Part shown: in pieces, positions 39,004 through 47,305 of the stretch
How positions within the stretch are numbered: the stretch's first letter is position 1
Layout of the letters: the number at the start of each line of letters is the position of its first letter
IMG/VR virus record: IMGVR_UViG_3300036768_000572
Location: 1 to 49,921 of that record
Length of the DNA stretch: 49,921 nt
Direction: 5' to 3' (one strand)
Source of the DNA: a virus
The notes under the pieces: generated by a model
What the model was told of the DNA's origin: nothing
Seen by the model: the letters and a program-made list of their open reading frames with translations, nothing else
Database searches by the model: none
Translations under genes and position numbers: made by a program

Positions 39004-39378
39004 CTACTCCCCCGGTTCAATGGGCGGGTTCAGTCTTTCCGCGACGAATTGCACCTCGTCCAGAGCATAGTCGATTTGGTCGACGCCGGTAATGTTCCAC
39101 ACTTGGCCCCGCCACTCCACGCGGGCGGTCGGAGGGATGGCTTCCGTCTTCACGTCCCGCCGCATACGGAACACGATGATGTCCGTGGACTGTTGGGCGT
39201 GCTGACTGAAAACTTCCCGGTTGCCGTCCTTGTTGGCCTTCGGCATGAACCGCAGATGCCGGCGACAGAACTCAACGTACTCATCGGTGGTCGGCTCTCC
39301 ATTGGCGGTCGAGGCCCGTTGCGGCGTCTTGACGACGGCTTGCACGGGGTCATACATGCCAGCGGCAGGTCCACTCAC
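39004..39378 (-). CDS. Head closure protein (gp16-like) candidate (124 aa)
   Basis: Start GTG 39378 follows GGAG and lies two bases after the upstream stop; the frame also reads from TTG 39396. The C-terminal half, MRRDVKTEAIPPTARVEWRG, QVWNITGVDQID, then ALDEVQFVAERL, is the beta pattern of SPP1 gp16-type head closure proteins, which sit between connector and tail. Order (connector, closure, gp10-like) supports it. Confidence 0.75.
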   Translation of the reverse strand: MSGPAAGMYDPVQAVVKTPQRASTANGEPTTDEYVEFCRRHLRFMPKANKDGNREVFSQHAQQSTDIIVFRMRRDVKTEAIPPTARVEWRGQVWNITGVDQIDYALDEVQFVAERLNPPIEPGE

Positions 39379-39380
39379 TC

Positions 39381-40016
39381 TCAGATTCTCCAGCAAAGGT
39401 CGGCGAGCAAGGAGTCGGCCAGGAGCTTCACCGAACCGGACTCGGAACCGGGCAACGAACCAATGGCCTCACGGAAGCGATACCAATGCCCCACGAGCAG
39501 CATGGCGAGTTCCTTGGCCTGATTGGGAACGTCGTCCAGGGACTCGTAGCCCGCCAGGAAGTTGATTTGCCAAGGCAGGGGACGCAGGCTGGAAACGCAG
39601 GCTTCGGTGTCCGCCGGCAGAAGGACGCAGCCAGGGATCGCCCCATCGACCAAGGCGTAGTCCGAGGGGTCGAGAGTCTGTTGATTGCCCTCGGAGTCGT
39701 AGTACTTGACTGAAACGACTTCCGTGACGGGGACGACTTCGAGTCGAACCCCGATGTGAGTGTCGGTGTAGAACTCAGGCTGCGTGGGCAGGGACCGGAG
39801 GTTCAGGGTGTACGGCGAGGATCGCAAGCTGATTTCGGCCCACGATTCGATCTTCTGCTCGGCCGTCTTGAGCAGGTGGATCAGGTAGTCGTCGTCGGCG
39901 GTCAGGTCGGTGGGCAGGCGACAGTGGTTCTTCAGCAGGTCGAGCGGAATAAGTGGCTCGGAGCGATCCGGTTCCTGCGTCCGGCTGAACACCTTGCGGA
40001 TGTTCTGGAACTTCAT
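39381..40016 (-). CDS. Head-tail connector, gp6-like (211 aa)
   Basis: LDLLKNHCRLPTDLTADDDY, LIHLLKTAEQKIESWAEISL (residues ~25-64) is the signature of the gp6/gp15-like connector family. The following beta region (VRLEVVPVTEVVSVKYYDSE) and final helices are also as expected. ATG 40016 follows AAGGAG; the frame is open to 40064. It forms the ring under the portal. Confidence 0.85.
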   Translation of the reverse strand: MKFQNIRKVFSRTQEPDRSEPLIPLDLLKNHCRLPTDLTADDDYLIHLLKTAEQKIESWAEISLRSSPYTLNLRSLPTQPEFYTDTHIGVRLEVVPVTEVVSVKYYDSEGNQQTLDPSDYALVDGAIPGCVLLPADTEACVSSLRPLPWQINFLAGYESLDDVPNQAKELAMLLVGHWYRFREAIGSLPGSESGSVKLLADSLLADLCWRI

Positions 40017-40073
40017 GTTCACCGCTCCTTGCACACTTTCCGCCAGCCAGCGGTATTCCATCAACGAGGGCTG

Positions 40074-40406
40074 CTACTCCTCGTCGTTGTCCGGCTCGTC
40101 TCCGTAATCGACGAGTTCATCGCCCTCGTCGACCACCGGCTCGTCCTCCGTCCTCTGAGGGTCGGGGAAGCCCTTGCCGAACTCGATGACGCCTTGCTCG
40201 TACCACGCTTGCAACGTGGTTTCATCGAACGAGCCGGGCGGGATTTCCTGCCCTTCCATAAACCGTCCCTTGTAAGTCGCCAGAACCTTGGCGGCTCGAA
40301 TGGGCCGGCGACCGATACGAACGGGTTGGGCAACACGAATAGGAGCGGGAGCGGCAACAGCCGCCGAGGAAACCGGGGGGTTAATTTTCGTCACTCGCTT
40401 TGCCAC
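40074..40406 (-). CDS. Hypothetical small head-region protein (110 aa)
   Basis: Not recognised. GTG 40406 follows AGAAGGA, and the complete upstream string is CCCCTCAGAAGGA, one copy of the dispersed octamer overlapping an SD. N-terminal Ala/Pro/Val-rich and basic segment; then TYKGRFMEGQEIPPGSFDET and an acidic C-terminus (DEGDELVDYGDEPDNDEE). Position between capsid and connector suggests a head accessory protein. Confidence 0.6.
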   Translation of the reverse strand: MAKRVTKINPPVSSAAVAAPAPIRVAQPVRIGRRPIRAAKVLATYKGRFMEGQEIPPGSFDETTLQAWYEQGVIEFGKGFPDPQRTEDEPVVDEGDELVDYGDEPDNDEE

Positions 40407-40440
40407 GGGATAATTCCTTCTGAGGGGAACCAGGTACGGA

Positions 40441-40478
40441 CAGGCCGGGCGGAAAGTAAATCTTATCCGCCCGGCCTG
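40441..40478 (-). terminator. Perfect 12-bp hairpin after 40526-40999
   Basis: CAGGCCGGGCGG (40441-40452) pairs perfectly with CCGCCCGGCCTG (40467-40478). On the minus strand it lies about 47 nt after the stop at 40526; no T-run, so probably an attenuator or a 3'-end stabiliser. Confidence 0.65.
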
Positions 40479-40525
40479 CTTTGTCACGAAGGGTTGATGG
40501 CGTGCAATGTCAATTGCATCGAGTA

Positions 40526-40999
40526 TCAAGCGTCGGGATCGCCGTAAACGGGAGAGTTGTACCGGGAGTAGGTCGAGACGTTGGTGCTCGATTGCGACAC
40601 CGGAAGATCACGACCGTTGTACTGAATGGCCAAGACAGCATCCACGGCGGCGTTCTGCGTGGCCCGATTGATGTAGGTCAGGAGGTAACGATTTCGGGGA
40701 CGGATGATGTCCATCGCAACCCACTTGTTGTCGTAGGTATCGAGGACAGTCTTGACGACATTGTTGCCGCTGTCGTCGACCAGCGTACCGAACCCGGAAC
40801 CGCTGGTGTTGCTGCCTTGGATGGTCACGTCGGTCACGGCACCCGCCGTGATCGCACCGAAGCGGACCAGGATCAGCACGCAATCCCAGTTCGCCATGTC
40901 GATCTGGGCGCAATCGGTAATGTCCGACGTGCCCGCCGCCACCGGGGCGTGCAGGTCGATGATGTTGATTTTGTCGAGCAGGGAAAGGCCGGAGAGCAT
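40526..40999 (-). CDS. Head protein, decoration or minor capsid candidate (157 aa)
   Basis: ATG 40999 follows AGGAAC. The sequence is beta-rich and Thr/Ser/Val/Asn-rich (MLSGLSLLDKINIIDLHAPV, AVTDVTIQGSNTSGSGFGTL, VLAIQYNGRDLPVSQS) and of typical size for a capsid-decorating or head-fibre protein. It follows the major capsid gene after two strong hairpins. No specific family was recognised. Confidence 0.6.
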   Translation of the reverse strand: MLSGLSLLDKINIIDLHAPVAAGTSDITDCAQIDMANWDCVLILVRFGAITAGAVTDVTIQGSNTSGSGFGTLVDDSGNNVVKTVLDTYDNKWVAMDIIRPRNRYLLTYINRATQNAAVDAVLAIQYNGRDLPVSQSSTNVSTYSRYNSPVYGDPDA

Positions 41000-41035
41000 G
41001 ATTGAGTTCCTGTAAGGCTAAGGGTCGGAGTAGGA

Positions 41036-41103
41036 CCCCGGCCCCGTGTGGAGGCTGACACAGGGCCGGGGCGACAAGTCCGGGTTGGAGTAGCACAACC
41101 CGG
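41036..41103 (-). terminator. Two hairpins between capsid gene and 40526-40999
   Basis: First after the capsid stop on the minus strand: CCGGGTTG/CAACCCGG (41080-41087, 41096-41103). Second: a 9-bp G+C stem CCCCGGCCC/GGGCCGGGG (41036-41044, 41063-41071) extended by GTGT/ACAC. Neither has a T-run; they probably reduce read-through or protect the capsid mRNA. Confidence 0.65.
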
Positions 41104-41113
41104 CGAGCAGCTA

Positions 41114-42553
41114 CTAGCCGAGCTTCAGGCGAACGAACGCTTCTTCGAGCACGGGCATTGCATCCACCTTCAGACGCATCAGGTACTCGTACTCGTTGTT
41201 GCGAGCACGCATTTCCTCAAGCCGCTGAATCTCAAGCTCCAGACCAAAGACAATCCAGTAGTAGGACCAGTCGGCCAGGATGCCGTAGTACAGCCCCGTG
41301 GCGAAGGTGTTCGGCATCCATTCGGACTCGTCCGCGGGCAGGCCAAGGATCGTGTCCGGGTCGCCAACAACCTTCGAGGGCTGCCAGATGTACTGGCCGT
41401 TGGCGTCACGGATCATGCTGATGCGGCTCATCGTGTCGCGGTGGAACATCCACCGGGCACGATTGCGGTAGCGGAGCTTCAGCATGTACTTCGCACGGAT
41501 CAGGCTGTTGAACCCGAAGTGCGTGGTCGGGGATTCGCCGGAAGCAACGTCACTGGCGATAACCGTCGTGTCGCGGGCAGCACTGATGCCATTGACGGAC
41601 GGCACCATCACGCCGAGCGGCTTTTGAACGCCGTTACCGTAGAGGTAGGCGTCTTCGAGCGTTTCGGACAAGTCGATTCCAGCCTCCTCGATGACCATTT
41701 GCTCGACCGGCATGGCGGCCGTGCGAAGCAGGTCGCGAGAGATGCGGAACGCACCCATCATGTAGTGAGGGGTGAGTGCCCGCTTGCCGTACTTCAGGTT
41801 GGAATCGAGGGCGGTGGAAACGTCGGCCAGTTCCGATCCCCAAGTCCAAGCACGGAACTTCGAGGTCCGCTTGCGGACACCGAGACTGCGGGCGTTGCGA
41901 ACGGTAAGGACGCGGGAGAGCCGCTGCACGAACGTCATGTCATCGACGTTCTTCAGAAGCTCGCCAAGGAATTCCTCGCTGGCCACGAAGTAGCCACCGC
42001 GTTCCTCGTCGTCCGCCCGCATCGAGGCGTTCATGTCCGCGTTCTCGGTCGGACGGAAAGCCTTCTCCGAGAAGCCGGCCCTCGTGAACGCACTGGCGTT
42101 GCCGGTGAGCAGGTAGCGGTTGAACGCCTCGTTGTACTTGGCCGAGGCCCGGTCCCCACGAGTCACGATCTTGCGAGCGGTATGCTTCGCCCGGAACTGC
42201 GGGGACATGGAGTCGAGGGAGTTCCACGAGATTTCCTTGACCGCCTTGCGATCCATGCCGGCGTCATCGCCAGCGTGGTCTTCGGGCGGGGTACGACGGC
42301 CACCCAGCGGCTCGTCCAGGTTCTTCTCCTGCTCGGCCAGCCAGTCGAGGCGTTCCTGATCCCTCTGGTTCTTGTCCAGCTTGGCCTTCGCCTCCTTGGC
42401 TTCCTTCTCCCACTTGGCAAAGGCTGCTTCCTGCTCGGCAGTGAGCGGATTACCTTTCGCCTCATCAATGATCTTCCGGCACTCGGCAATCGCTTTGTTG
42501 CGAGTATCGAGGAGCCTCTGCTGCTCCTCCTGGAATGCAGCACTCTTCGCCAT
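41114..42553 (-). CDS. Major capsid protein, HK97 fold (479 aa)
   Basis: Start ATG 42553. The first ~90 residues form a coiled coil (EEQQRLLDTRNKAIAECRKI ... LDWLAEQEKNL) like the HK97 delta/scaffold domain that is cleaved during maturation. The body has the HK97-type elements: GGYFVASEEFLGELLKNVDD, VQRLSRVLTV, AGIDLSETLEDAYLYGNGVQ, KPLGVM, and RWMFHRDTMSRI. The ClpP-like protease just upstream would remove the N-terminal domain. Own promoter at 42608-42636 and SD in a hairpin loop (42555-42570) allow separate control of this most abundant product. Confidence 0.92.
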   Translation of the reverse strand: MAKSAAFQEEQQRLLDTRNKAIAECRKIIDEAKGNPLTAEQEAAFAKWEKEAKEAKAKLDKNQRDQERLDWLAEQEKNLDEPLGGRRTPPEDHAGDDAGMDRKAVKEISWNSLDSMSPQFRAKHTARKIVTRGDRASAKYNEAFNRYLLTGNASAFTRAGFSEKAFRPTENADMNASMRADDEERGGYFVASEEFLGELLKNVDDMTFVQRLSRVLTVRNARSLGVRKRTSKFRAWTWGSELADVSTALDSNLKYGKRALTPHYMMGAFRISRDLLRTAAMPVEQMVIEEAGIDLSETLEDAYLYGNGVQKPLGVMVPSVNGISAARDTTVIASDVASGESPTTHFGFNSLIRAKYMLKLRYRNRARWMFHRDTMSRISMIRDANGQYIWQPSKVVGDPDTILGLPADESEWMPNTFATGLYYGILADWSYYWIVFGLELEIQRLEEMRARNNEYEYLMRLKVDAMPVLEEAFVRLKLG

Positions 42554-42554
42554 T

Positions 42555-42570
42555 GTTCGTCTCCACGAAC
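42555..42570 (-). promoter_or_regulatory. SD-presenting hairpin of the capsid gene, CsrA-site-like
   Basis: Minus strand GTTCGT-GGAG-ACGAAC, then A and ATG 42553: a perfect 6-bp stem with the SD GGAG as its whole loop. CsrA proteins bind GGA in such loops. The phage encodes CsrA at 19023-19340. Confidence 0.6.
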
Positions 42571-42607
42571 GGGTTAATCGTAGGTCATCTCGACCGAAGT
42601 GTGATTT

Positions 42608-42636
42608 ATTAAAGCGGGTTGATACCCGGTTTGCAA
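42608..42636 (-). promoter_or_regulatory. Promoter of the major capsid gene
   Basis: Minus strand TTGCAA (42631-42636), 17-nt spacer, TTTAAT (42608-42613), about 48 nt of leader to ATG 42553. The -10 differs from TATAAT at one base. Confidence 0.7.
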
Positions 42637-42656
42637 GAATGGAATCCCACAAATTT

Positions 42657-43361
42657 TCAGGCAGCGGTTTCAAGCTCCAACAGGGCCAGACGCCGGGCAG
42701 CGGCGGCGAGAGTCGTGCCGTTCCTCTCGGCCACTTTCCTTGCCCGGTCCCGCATGAATTCGATGTAGTTGTTCGGCTTGAACGCCTTGAAGGCCGCCGT
42801 GGCTTCCGGGAAGCGGTTCATGTCCGCCTCGGAAGTCTCGTCCACCAGGTCGGCGAACCCGGCCTTGACGGCTTCCTCGGCGTTCATGTAGGTCTCGGCG
42901 TCGAGCAGGTCGAAGATGTCGGCTTCACTCTTGCCCGTCCGCCTTGCGTAAATTTGAACCAGGTTGGCATCGGACTGATCAAGCCGGTCCGCGATCTTCC
43001 GCAGTTCCCTGGCATTACCCATGCCGAGCGTCCATACGCGGTGAACCATCTGCATCGAGCCACGGTTCATCACGATCTTGTCGCACGCCATCAGCAGCAC
43101 CGAGGCCGCGGAGAAGGCGTACCCGTCCACGATACCCGTGACCACGTAGTCCTTGTTGAAGGCCCTCTGCTGCGTGGCGAAGCGGCGAATCTGGTTGAAC
43201 ATCGTAATGCCATCCGCGACCGAGCCGCCGAGGCTGTTGACGTAGATGTTCAATGGATCGCTGCTTGGAACCTTGGCGAGCATTTCACCGAACCGGCTCG
43301 GCGTCATGCCGTCGAAGTATTCCCCGATGTCCTCGTAGATTTGAATGTCGGCCACGGTCAC
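42657..43361 (-). CDS. ClpP-like prohead protease (234 aa)
   Basis: Crotonase/ClpP fold: YVNSLGGSVADGITMFNQIR (residues ~40-59), GYAFSAASVLLMACDKIVM with the nucleophile Ser (~80), MVHRVW with the catalytic His (~105), and YMNAEEAVKAGFADLVDE (~157). ClpP-type head maturation proteases lie between portal and capsid genes exactly like this. GTG 43361 overlaps the portal stop as GTGA; GTG 43355, better spaced from GGGAGA, is an alternative start. Confidence 0.9.
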   Translation of the reverse strand: MTVADIQIYEDIGEYFDGMTPSRFGEMLAKVPSSDPLNIYVNSLGGSVADGITMFNQIRRFATQQRAFNKDYVVTGIVDGYAFSAASVLLMACDKIVMNRGSMQMVHRVWTLGMGNARELRKIADRLDQSDANLVQIYARRTGKSEADIFDLLDAETYMNAEEAVKAGFADLVDETSEADMNRFPEATAAFKAFKPNNYIEFMRDRARKVAERNGTTLAAAARRLALLELETAA

Positions 43362-44782
43362 TCTCCCTTCCTCGGCTTGGGTTTGGGCTTGGCTTTTTTC
43401 TGAGGGGAAGGCACGTCCTCGGTGTCGGACGCGGCCGGGTTGCGGATCATGGCCACGCCATTGGCAACGTCCTCAAGCGTCATCAACTGCGAGGCCATGA
43501 TGAGGGGTTTCGCTCCGATGCCTCCGGGGTAGGCTGGTCGATTCTGCTTGGCCCGCCATTCATCCGGGGTGAGAGCACCATTGCGAAGTTCCCGTTCGAG
43601 GGCTTCGGCACGGGACACGGAGTCGCCACGGAGCAGGGAGTCCATGTCGAACTCGACGTAGTAGTTGAACTGCTCGTCCGGCGTGAACAGTTTCATGTTG
43701 CACTCGGACTCCCAACGCTTCACCCACGGGAGCATGGTGAAGGTCACGAACTCGATCAGCATGTGTTCGATGTTATCGAACGTGGACTTGGAAAGGTCGG
43801 CCAGCATGTGGGGCGGCACTCCGAACCAGCGGGCCACCTCCGACACCTGGAACAGGCGGAGTTGGACAAACTCCATGTCCTTGAGCGACATGCCGGTGGG
43901 CTTCCAGTCCCATCCCCCAGAAAGCACGCCTACTCGGTGGGCATTCTCCAGTCCGGCGTGCATTTCCTCCCACTCACGCTGAATCTGCTTGCGTTCCTTC
44001 TCTCCGATCCGGTTGGGACGGGTCAGGAAGCCGGGAGGAGTGCCGCCCTGCGAGAAGTAGCGGCTGATATGCTCCTCGGACGCCAAGGCGACTCCGATGG
44101 ACTCACGGGCACGAGTTATCGGGGCCTTGCCGATCAGGCCGTCCCACGAGGGAGCACGCAGATGGAAGATGTCGCGGGCACCGAGTTCAATTCCTCGTTC
44201 CCGACTCGGACTGTAGATGTAATACTGCGGGCGACCGGTCTTGCGGTCGATCCTCACGCTCACGTTGGACGGTTCGAGCAGGTGAAGCTCGACAGCCCGT
44301 CCTCGGCCATCCCTCACGATTTCCGCGTAACCATTGCCCACCAGCAGGGCGTGCTGAGTTAGCGACTCGAAGAAGGAAAACGACGAGCGGATGCCATCCG
44401 GGCTGACGTTGAGCAGGCGGTAGCTTGGGTGCTTGCGGGCTGTTTCCCGGTCGTTGTTGTCCGTGGCGTCGGCCCGGCGGTATGTCTTCTTCGAGAGCAG
44501 GGCGGCACACTCGCTGATGATCGACACCGCCCGATAGATGGCCGCGAACGTCAGGGCGGTGTCGGGCGTGACATCGACACCGGAGCGGGTTGGCTGGCGG
44601 ACGCCCCATACCTCGGCCAAGCGGGGATTCGATGGGTGCAAGCCCTCGTTCCGGTCTTGCTGTCTCCGCTTGCCCCTCGGCTTGGACTTGCCGCTCTTGC
44701 CGCGACCAGACGGGGTGGCACTGCCCCGATGTGGTCGAGGGATCGTGCGAACATTGGGTCGGGAAGCAGGCGTCCTGGGCAT
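43358..44782 (-). CDS. Portal protein, HK97 type (474 aa)
   Basis: Core portal features: VTPDTALTFAAIYRAVSIIS (residues ~71-90), FFESLTQHALLVGNGYAEIV, LHLLEPSNVSVRIDRKTGRP, FHLRAPSWDGLIGKAPITRA, SQGGTPPGFLTRPN, and VSEVARWFGVPPHMLADLSK (~315). Basic N-terminal 45 residues and a Lys/Pro-rich tail (QKKAKPKPKPRKGE). ATG 44782 follows AGGA just after the terminase stop. It forms the dodecameric DNA gate of the head and docks terminase. Confidence 0.92.
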   Translation of the reverse strand: MPRTPASRPNVRTIPRPHRGSATPSGRGKSGKSKPRGKRRQQDRNEGLHPSNPRLAEVWGVRQPTRSGVDVTPDTALTFAAIYRAVSIISECAALLSKKTYRRADATDNNDRETARKHPSYRLLNVSPDGIRSSFSFFESLTQHALLVGNGYAEIVRDGRGRAVELHLLEPSNVSVRIDRKTGRPQYYIYSPSRERGIELGARDIFHLRAPSWDGLIGKAPITRARESIGVALASEEHISRYFSQGGTPPGFLTRPNRIGEKERKQIQREWEEMHAGLENAHRVGVLSGGWDWKPTGMSLKDMEFVQLRLFQVSEVARWFGVPPHMLADLSKSTFDNIEHMLIEFVTFTMLPWVKRWESECNMKLFTPDEQFNYYVEFDMDSLLRGDSVSRAEALERELRNGALTPDEWRAKQNRPAYPGGIGAKPLIMASQLMTLEDVANGVAMIRNPAASDTEDVPSPQKKAKPKPKPRKGE

Positions 44783-44786
44783 GTGG

Positions 44787-47225
44787 TCATCCTGACCGTC
44801 GTGTCTTCACCTTGGCGGTCTTCTCGGTCGTTGTGTCCGAGGGCGGGAACAAGGCAATGCTGTTGAACCCGTGGTATTCGCTGCGAATCGTTGGGTCGTC
44901 CAACATCATAGCAACCGCCATGATCATTGCAATAACGCCGTCGACTTTTCGGTAGTCCTGTCCTTCCGGCTTCATGGGTTTCTTGTTGCCGTTCTTGTCT
45001 TCCTGCACGACAACGTGCGACATCTGCCAATTCAGTACGGCATTGTCCTCGTGCATCAAGTGTTGATTCAAAATCAGGCGTTCGGTGTCGGCGGTGGGCG
45101 GGGCCATGTTGGGCATGTTCTGCCGGACTTCCACCATCTGATCCTCGGACCACCCGTAGTCGTTGTAGAGGATGTCCATGAGCGTGTCGGAGTTGTACGG
45201 GTCGTAGCCAATGGTCCGCAGGTCGAAGTTCTCCACGAGGTCGTCCAGCCGCTTCGCCAGCATGTCGTAGTCGATGGTCCGACCCTTCACGATGGTCAGG
45301 TACGGACGGAACGTGTCCTTGAAGAAGTCGATCTTGTTCGCATACATGACGGCGGTGCGTTCAGGCAGCCAGAACTCCACATGCAGGTAGGGCCGCACGC
45401 CGATGTCGTCGTCCGGCATGGCGAACAGCAAGGCCAAGGCAGTCATGTCGCGAGTCTTGGAGAGGTCCAACCCGCCAAAGCACGGGTACTCGGCCAAGTC
45501 GGCGAGATTGTATTTCTTGGGGGCCTTGCAGGCCATCCAGTCCGGGTAGGCGATCCAGTTGGCGGACGCGGACATCCAGCGATTGAGGCGGTACATGGCG
45601 AACTTGTTCAGTTCGGTCTGGGAACCGACTGACTGCCGCCAATCCGACTTGAACTCACTGAGGAGGATGATCCGGCCCATCGAGGGATTGCACTCTTGCC
45701 CCAGGGCCATGACGGTCTTCTCGTCGTACAGCCTCTCGATGGGAGTGTCATTCGGGATCGAGAAGTTCAGGACGTAGTGCTCCGGGTCGTAGAGTTCGCC
45801 GGAGAGCAATCGCATACAGTGCTCGTAGCGTTCGTACCCGTACCCATCGCCGGAGTCGCCGGCCGTGGACATCTCGATGTGGAGCGGTTCCGAGCGGCTG
45901 ATGCCAGCCCGCTTGACCCGATCCATGATCTTGTGGTCGACGACGTGCACCTCGTCCACGAGCAGCGAGCCATTGTAACCCTCGGCCGAACCGAGCTTGG
46001 CGTTCTCCGACGAGACGAGAATGTACTTGGATCGGGTTGGCTTGTGGAAGATGTCGTAGTTGGTCATGTAAATCTGGCACTCACGAGACAACGGCTCGGA
46101 GAACCGGACCATCTCCATTGCGTGCGTGTGGCTGATGAGTCCTTGCTTGCTGTCCTTGGCGATGGAGTAGCACTTCTGCCCGTACTCACCGTCGCCGCAG
46201 AGCAGGTACAAGCCATTGGCGGCAAGAGTGGGGCTGTTGTGCGTGGCCACCATTGATGTGCCGGCCAGGAACAACTCGGATGGACTGTCCACCTTGATGC
46301 AACGGGTTGGAACAGTCTCCACCCGCTCGACGGAGGCTATGTGCCGATAGCAGCCGTGGATAGCTGGAATGCGATGATTGCTCGCCCACGAAGCACCAGT
46401 TGCCTTTCGATGCAGCGTGCAGTTCCGGGCAAGCTCCTCCGTGGTCATAATCCTCGGCTTGTAGTCCGAAGTGTATGACTCAACCCGCCAGAGGTGATTA
46501 CCGCTGGCCACAATCGAGCTGTGGTCGGAGAACGTCACCCGGTAGCACGGCTCGTGGAAGATTTCCGACACGGCAAGGACGGTACAGGGTTTGCCTTGCT
46601 CGTCGAACAGCGTATCTCCGACAACCAATTCCCCCATCGTCTTCCAGCCATGCAGCGTGGGGATCGGAGTGTCGAGAGCCAGTGCCTTGGCGTTCTTCTT
46701 CGGAATCCAAGCGTTAGCCCGCCGGAAGCGGCGAATCCATCGACCACGTTCCTCGGAGTAGCGGACCCAGCCGTAAACCTGCATGTCCCACTCGTACTGC
46801 CAGTCCTCGATGTCCATCGGCATTCCGGCCTTGTCGCCCTCGTACAGGTAGCAATACTCCTGCATCCAGTCCACGACGAACTGGCCACGGGCCTCGTCGA
46901 ACCGGCAGCCTTCCTGGGCGGCCCGCTCGTCGTTCGCGTTCCTGATCCAGCGGCGGGTCACTCGGTCGATGCAACAGGCGGGCTTCAGCTTGGCGATGTG
47001 GAAGGGTGCCCGCTGGATCATCGCGGCCCATCGAGGAGGGCCGTTGAATTCCTTCACCAACTCGGAAACGGGCTGTGGTGTCTCCCGCCGCGGCTTGGGC
47101 GGTGGCGGCGTGGTGACGGTGCGGGGGCGGTCGACCTTGACCTCCCCGTCAAACGGCTGACCAGTAGCGTCCAGAATCGCCTTCACACGACCGACAGCGG
47201 GTTTCGGTGGGGTTTTCGTCAACAT
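44787..47225 (-). CDS. terL: Terminase large subunit interrupted by a mini-intein (812 aa)
   Basis: Terminase ATPase and nuclease: Walker A IPKKNAK|SPTLAANG, split by a 150-residue intein (residues 181-330); Walker B SLLVDEVHVV (~432); nuclease motifs FGGLDLSKTRDMTALALLF (~590) and DGVIAMIMAVAMM near the end. Spliced, it would be 662 residues, the normal size. ATG 47225 is the first ATG after the late promoter; its SD is weak. The enzyme packages and cuts phage DNA with TerS (48060-48584). The small and large genes are, unusually, 834 bp apart. Confidence 0.93.
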   Translation of the reverse strand: MLTKTPPKPAVGRVKAILDATGQPFDGEVKVDRPRTVTTPPPPKPRRETPQPVSELVKEFNGPPRWAAMIQRAPFHIAKLKPACCIDRVTRRWIRNANDERAAQEGCRFDEARGQFVVDWMQEYCYLYEGDKAGMPMDIEDWQYEWDMQVYGWVRYSEERGRWIRRFRRANAWIPKKNAKALALDTPIPTLHGWKTMGELVVGDTLFDEQGKPCTVLAVSEIFHEPCYRVTFSDHSSIVASGNHLWRVESYTSDYKPRIMTTEELARNCTLHRKATGASWASNHRIPAIHGCYRHIASVERVETVPTRCIKVDSPSELFLAGTSMVATHNSPTLAANGLYLLCGDGEYGQKCYSIAKDSKQGLISHTHAMEMVRFSEPLSRECQIYMTNYDIFHKPTRSKYILVSSENAKLGSAEGYNGSLLVDEVHVVDHKIMDRVKRAGISRSEPLHIEMSTAGDSGDGYGYERYEHCMRLLSGELYDPEHYVLNFSIPNDTPIERLYDEKTVMALGQECNPSMGRIILLSEFKSDWRQSVGSQTELNKFAMYRLNRWMSASANWIAYPDWMACKAPKKYNLADLAEYPCFGGLDLSKTRDMTALALLFAMPDDDIGVRPYLHVEFWLPERTAVMYANKIDFFKDTFRPYLTIVKGRTIDYDMLAKRLDDLVENFDLRTIGYDPYNSDTLMDILYNDYGWSEDQMVEVRQNMPNMAPPTADTERLILNQHLMHEDNAVLNWQMSHVVVQEDKNGNKKPMKPEGQDYRKVDGVIAMIMAVAMMLDDPTIRSEYHGFNSIALFPPSDTTTEKTAKVKTRRSG
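46236..46685 (-). other. Class 3-like mini-intein in the TerL P-loop (150 aa, no endonuclease)
   Basis: It starts ALALDTPIPTLHGW, with Ala where most inteins have the nucleophilic Cys1, and ends GTSMVATHN before the +1 Ser. Block B reads VASGNHLWRV (Trp), block F TRCIKVDSPSELFL (Cys), block G contains THN (Thr). This Trp-Cys-Thr set with a non-nucleophilic residue 1 defines class 3 inteins, in which the block F Cys starts splicing. There is no homing endonuclease domain. Splicing restores PKKNAKSPT, so terminase is inactive until it occurs. Confidence 0.85.
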
Positions 47226-47275
47226 CGTGCCTGTCTCAATACATTCGACAAGCGTCCAGTACTTCGCAACTGTAC

Positions 47276-47305
47276 ACTATATTGGGACTCGGTAGCGCTG
47301 GTCAA
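47276..47305 (-). promoter_or_regulatory. Late promoter upstream of terL
   Basis: Minus strand TTGACC (47300-47305), 18-nt spacer, TATAGT (47276-47281), about 44 nt of leader to ATG 47225. The -35 is the last part of element B. Confidence 0.7.

Noticed and set aside
41048-42577. 509-codon plus-strand open frame
   Set aside because: Antisense to the major capsid gene, whose HK97 features, promoter and SD are clear.
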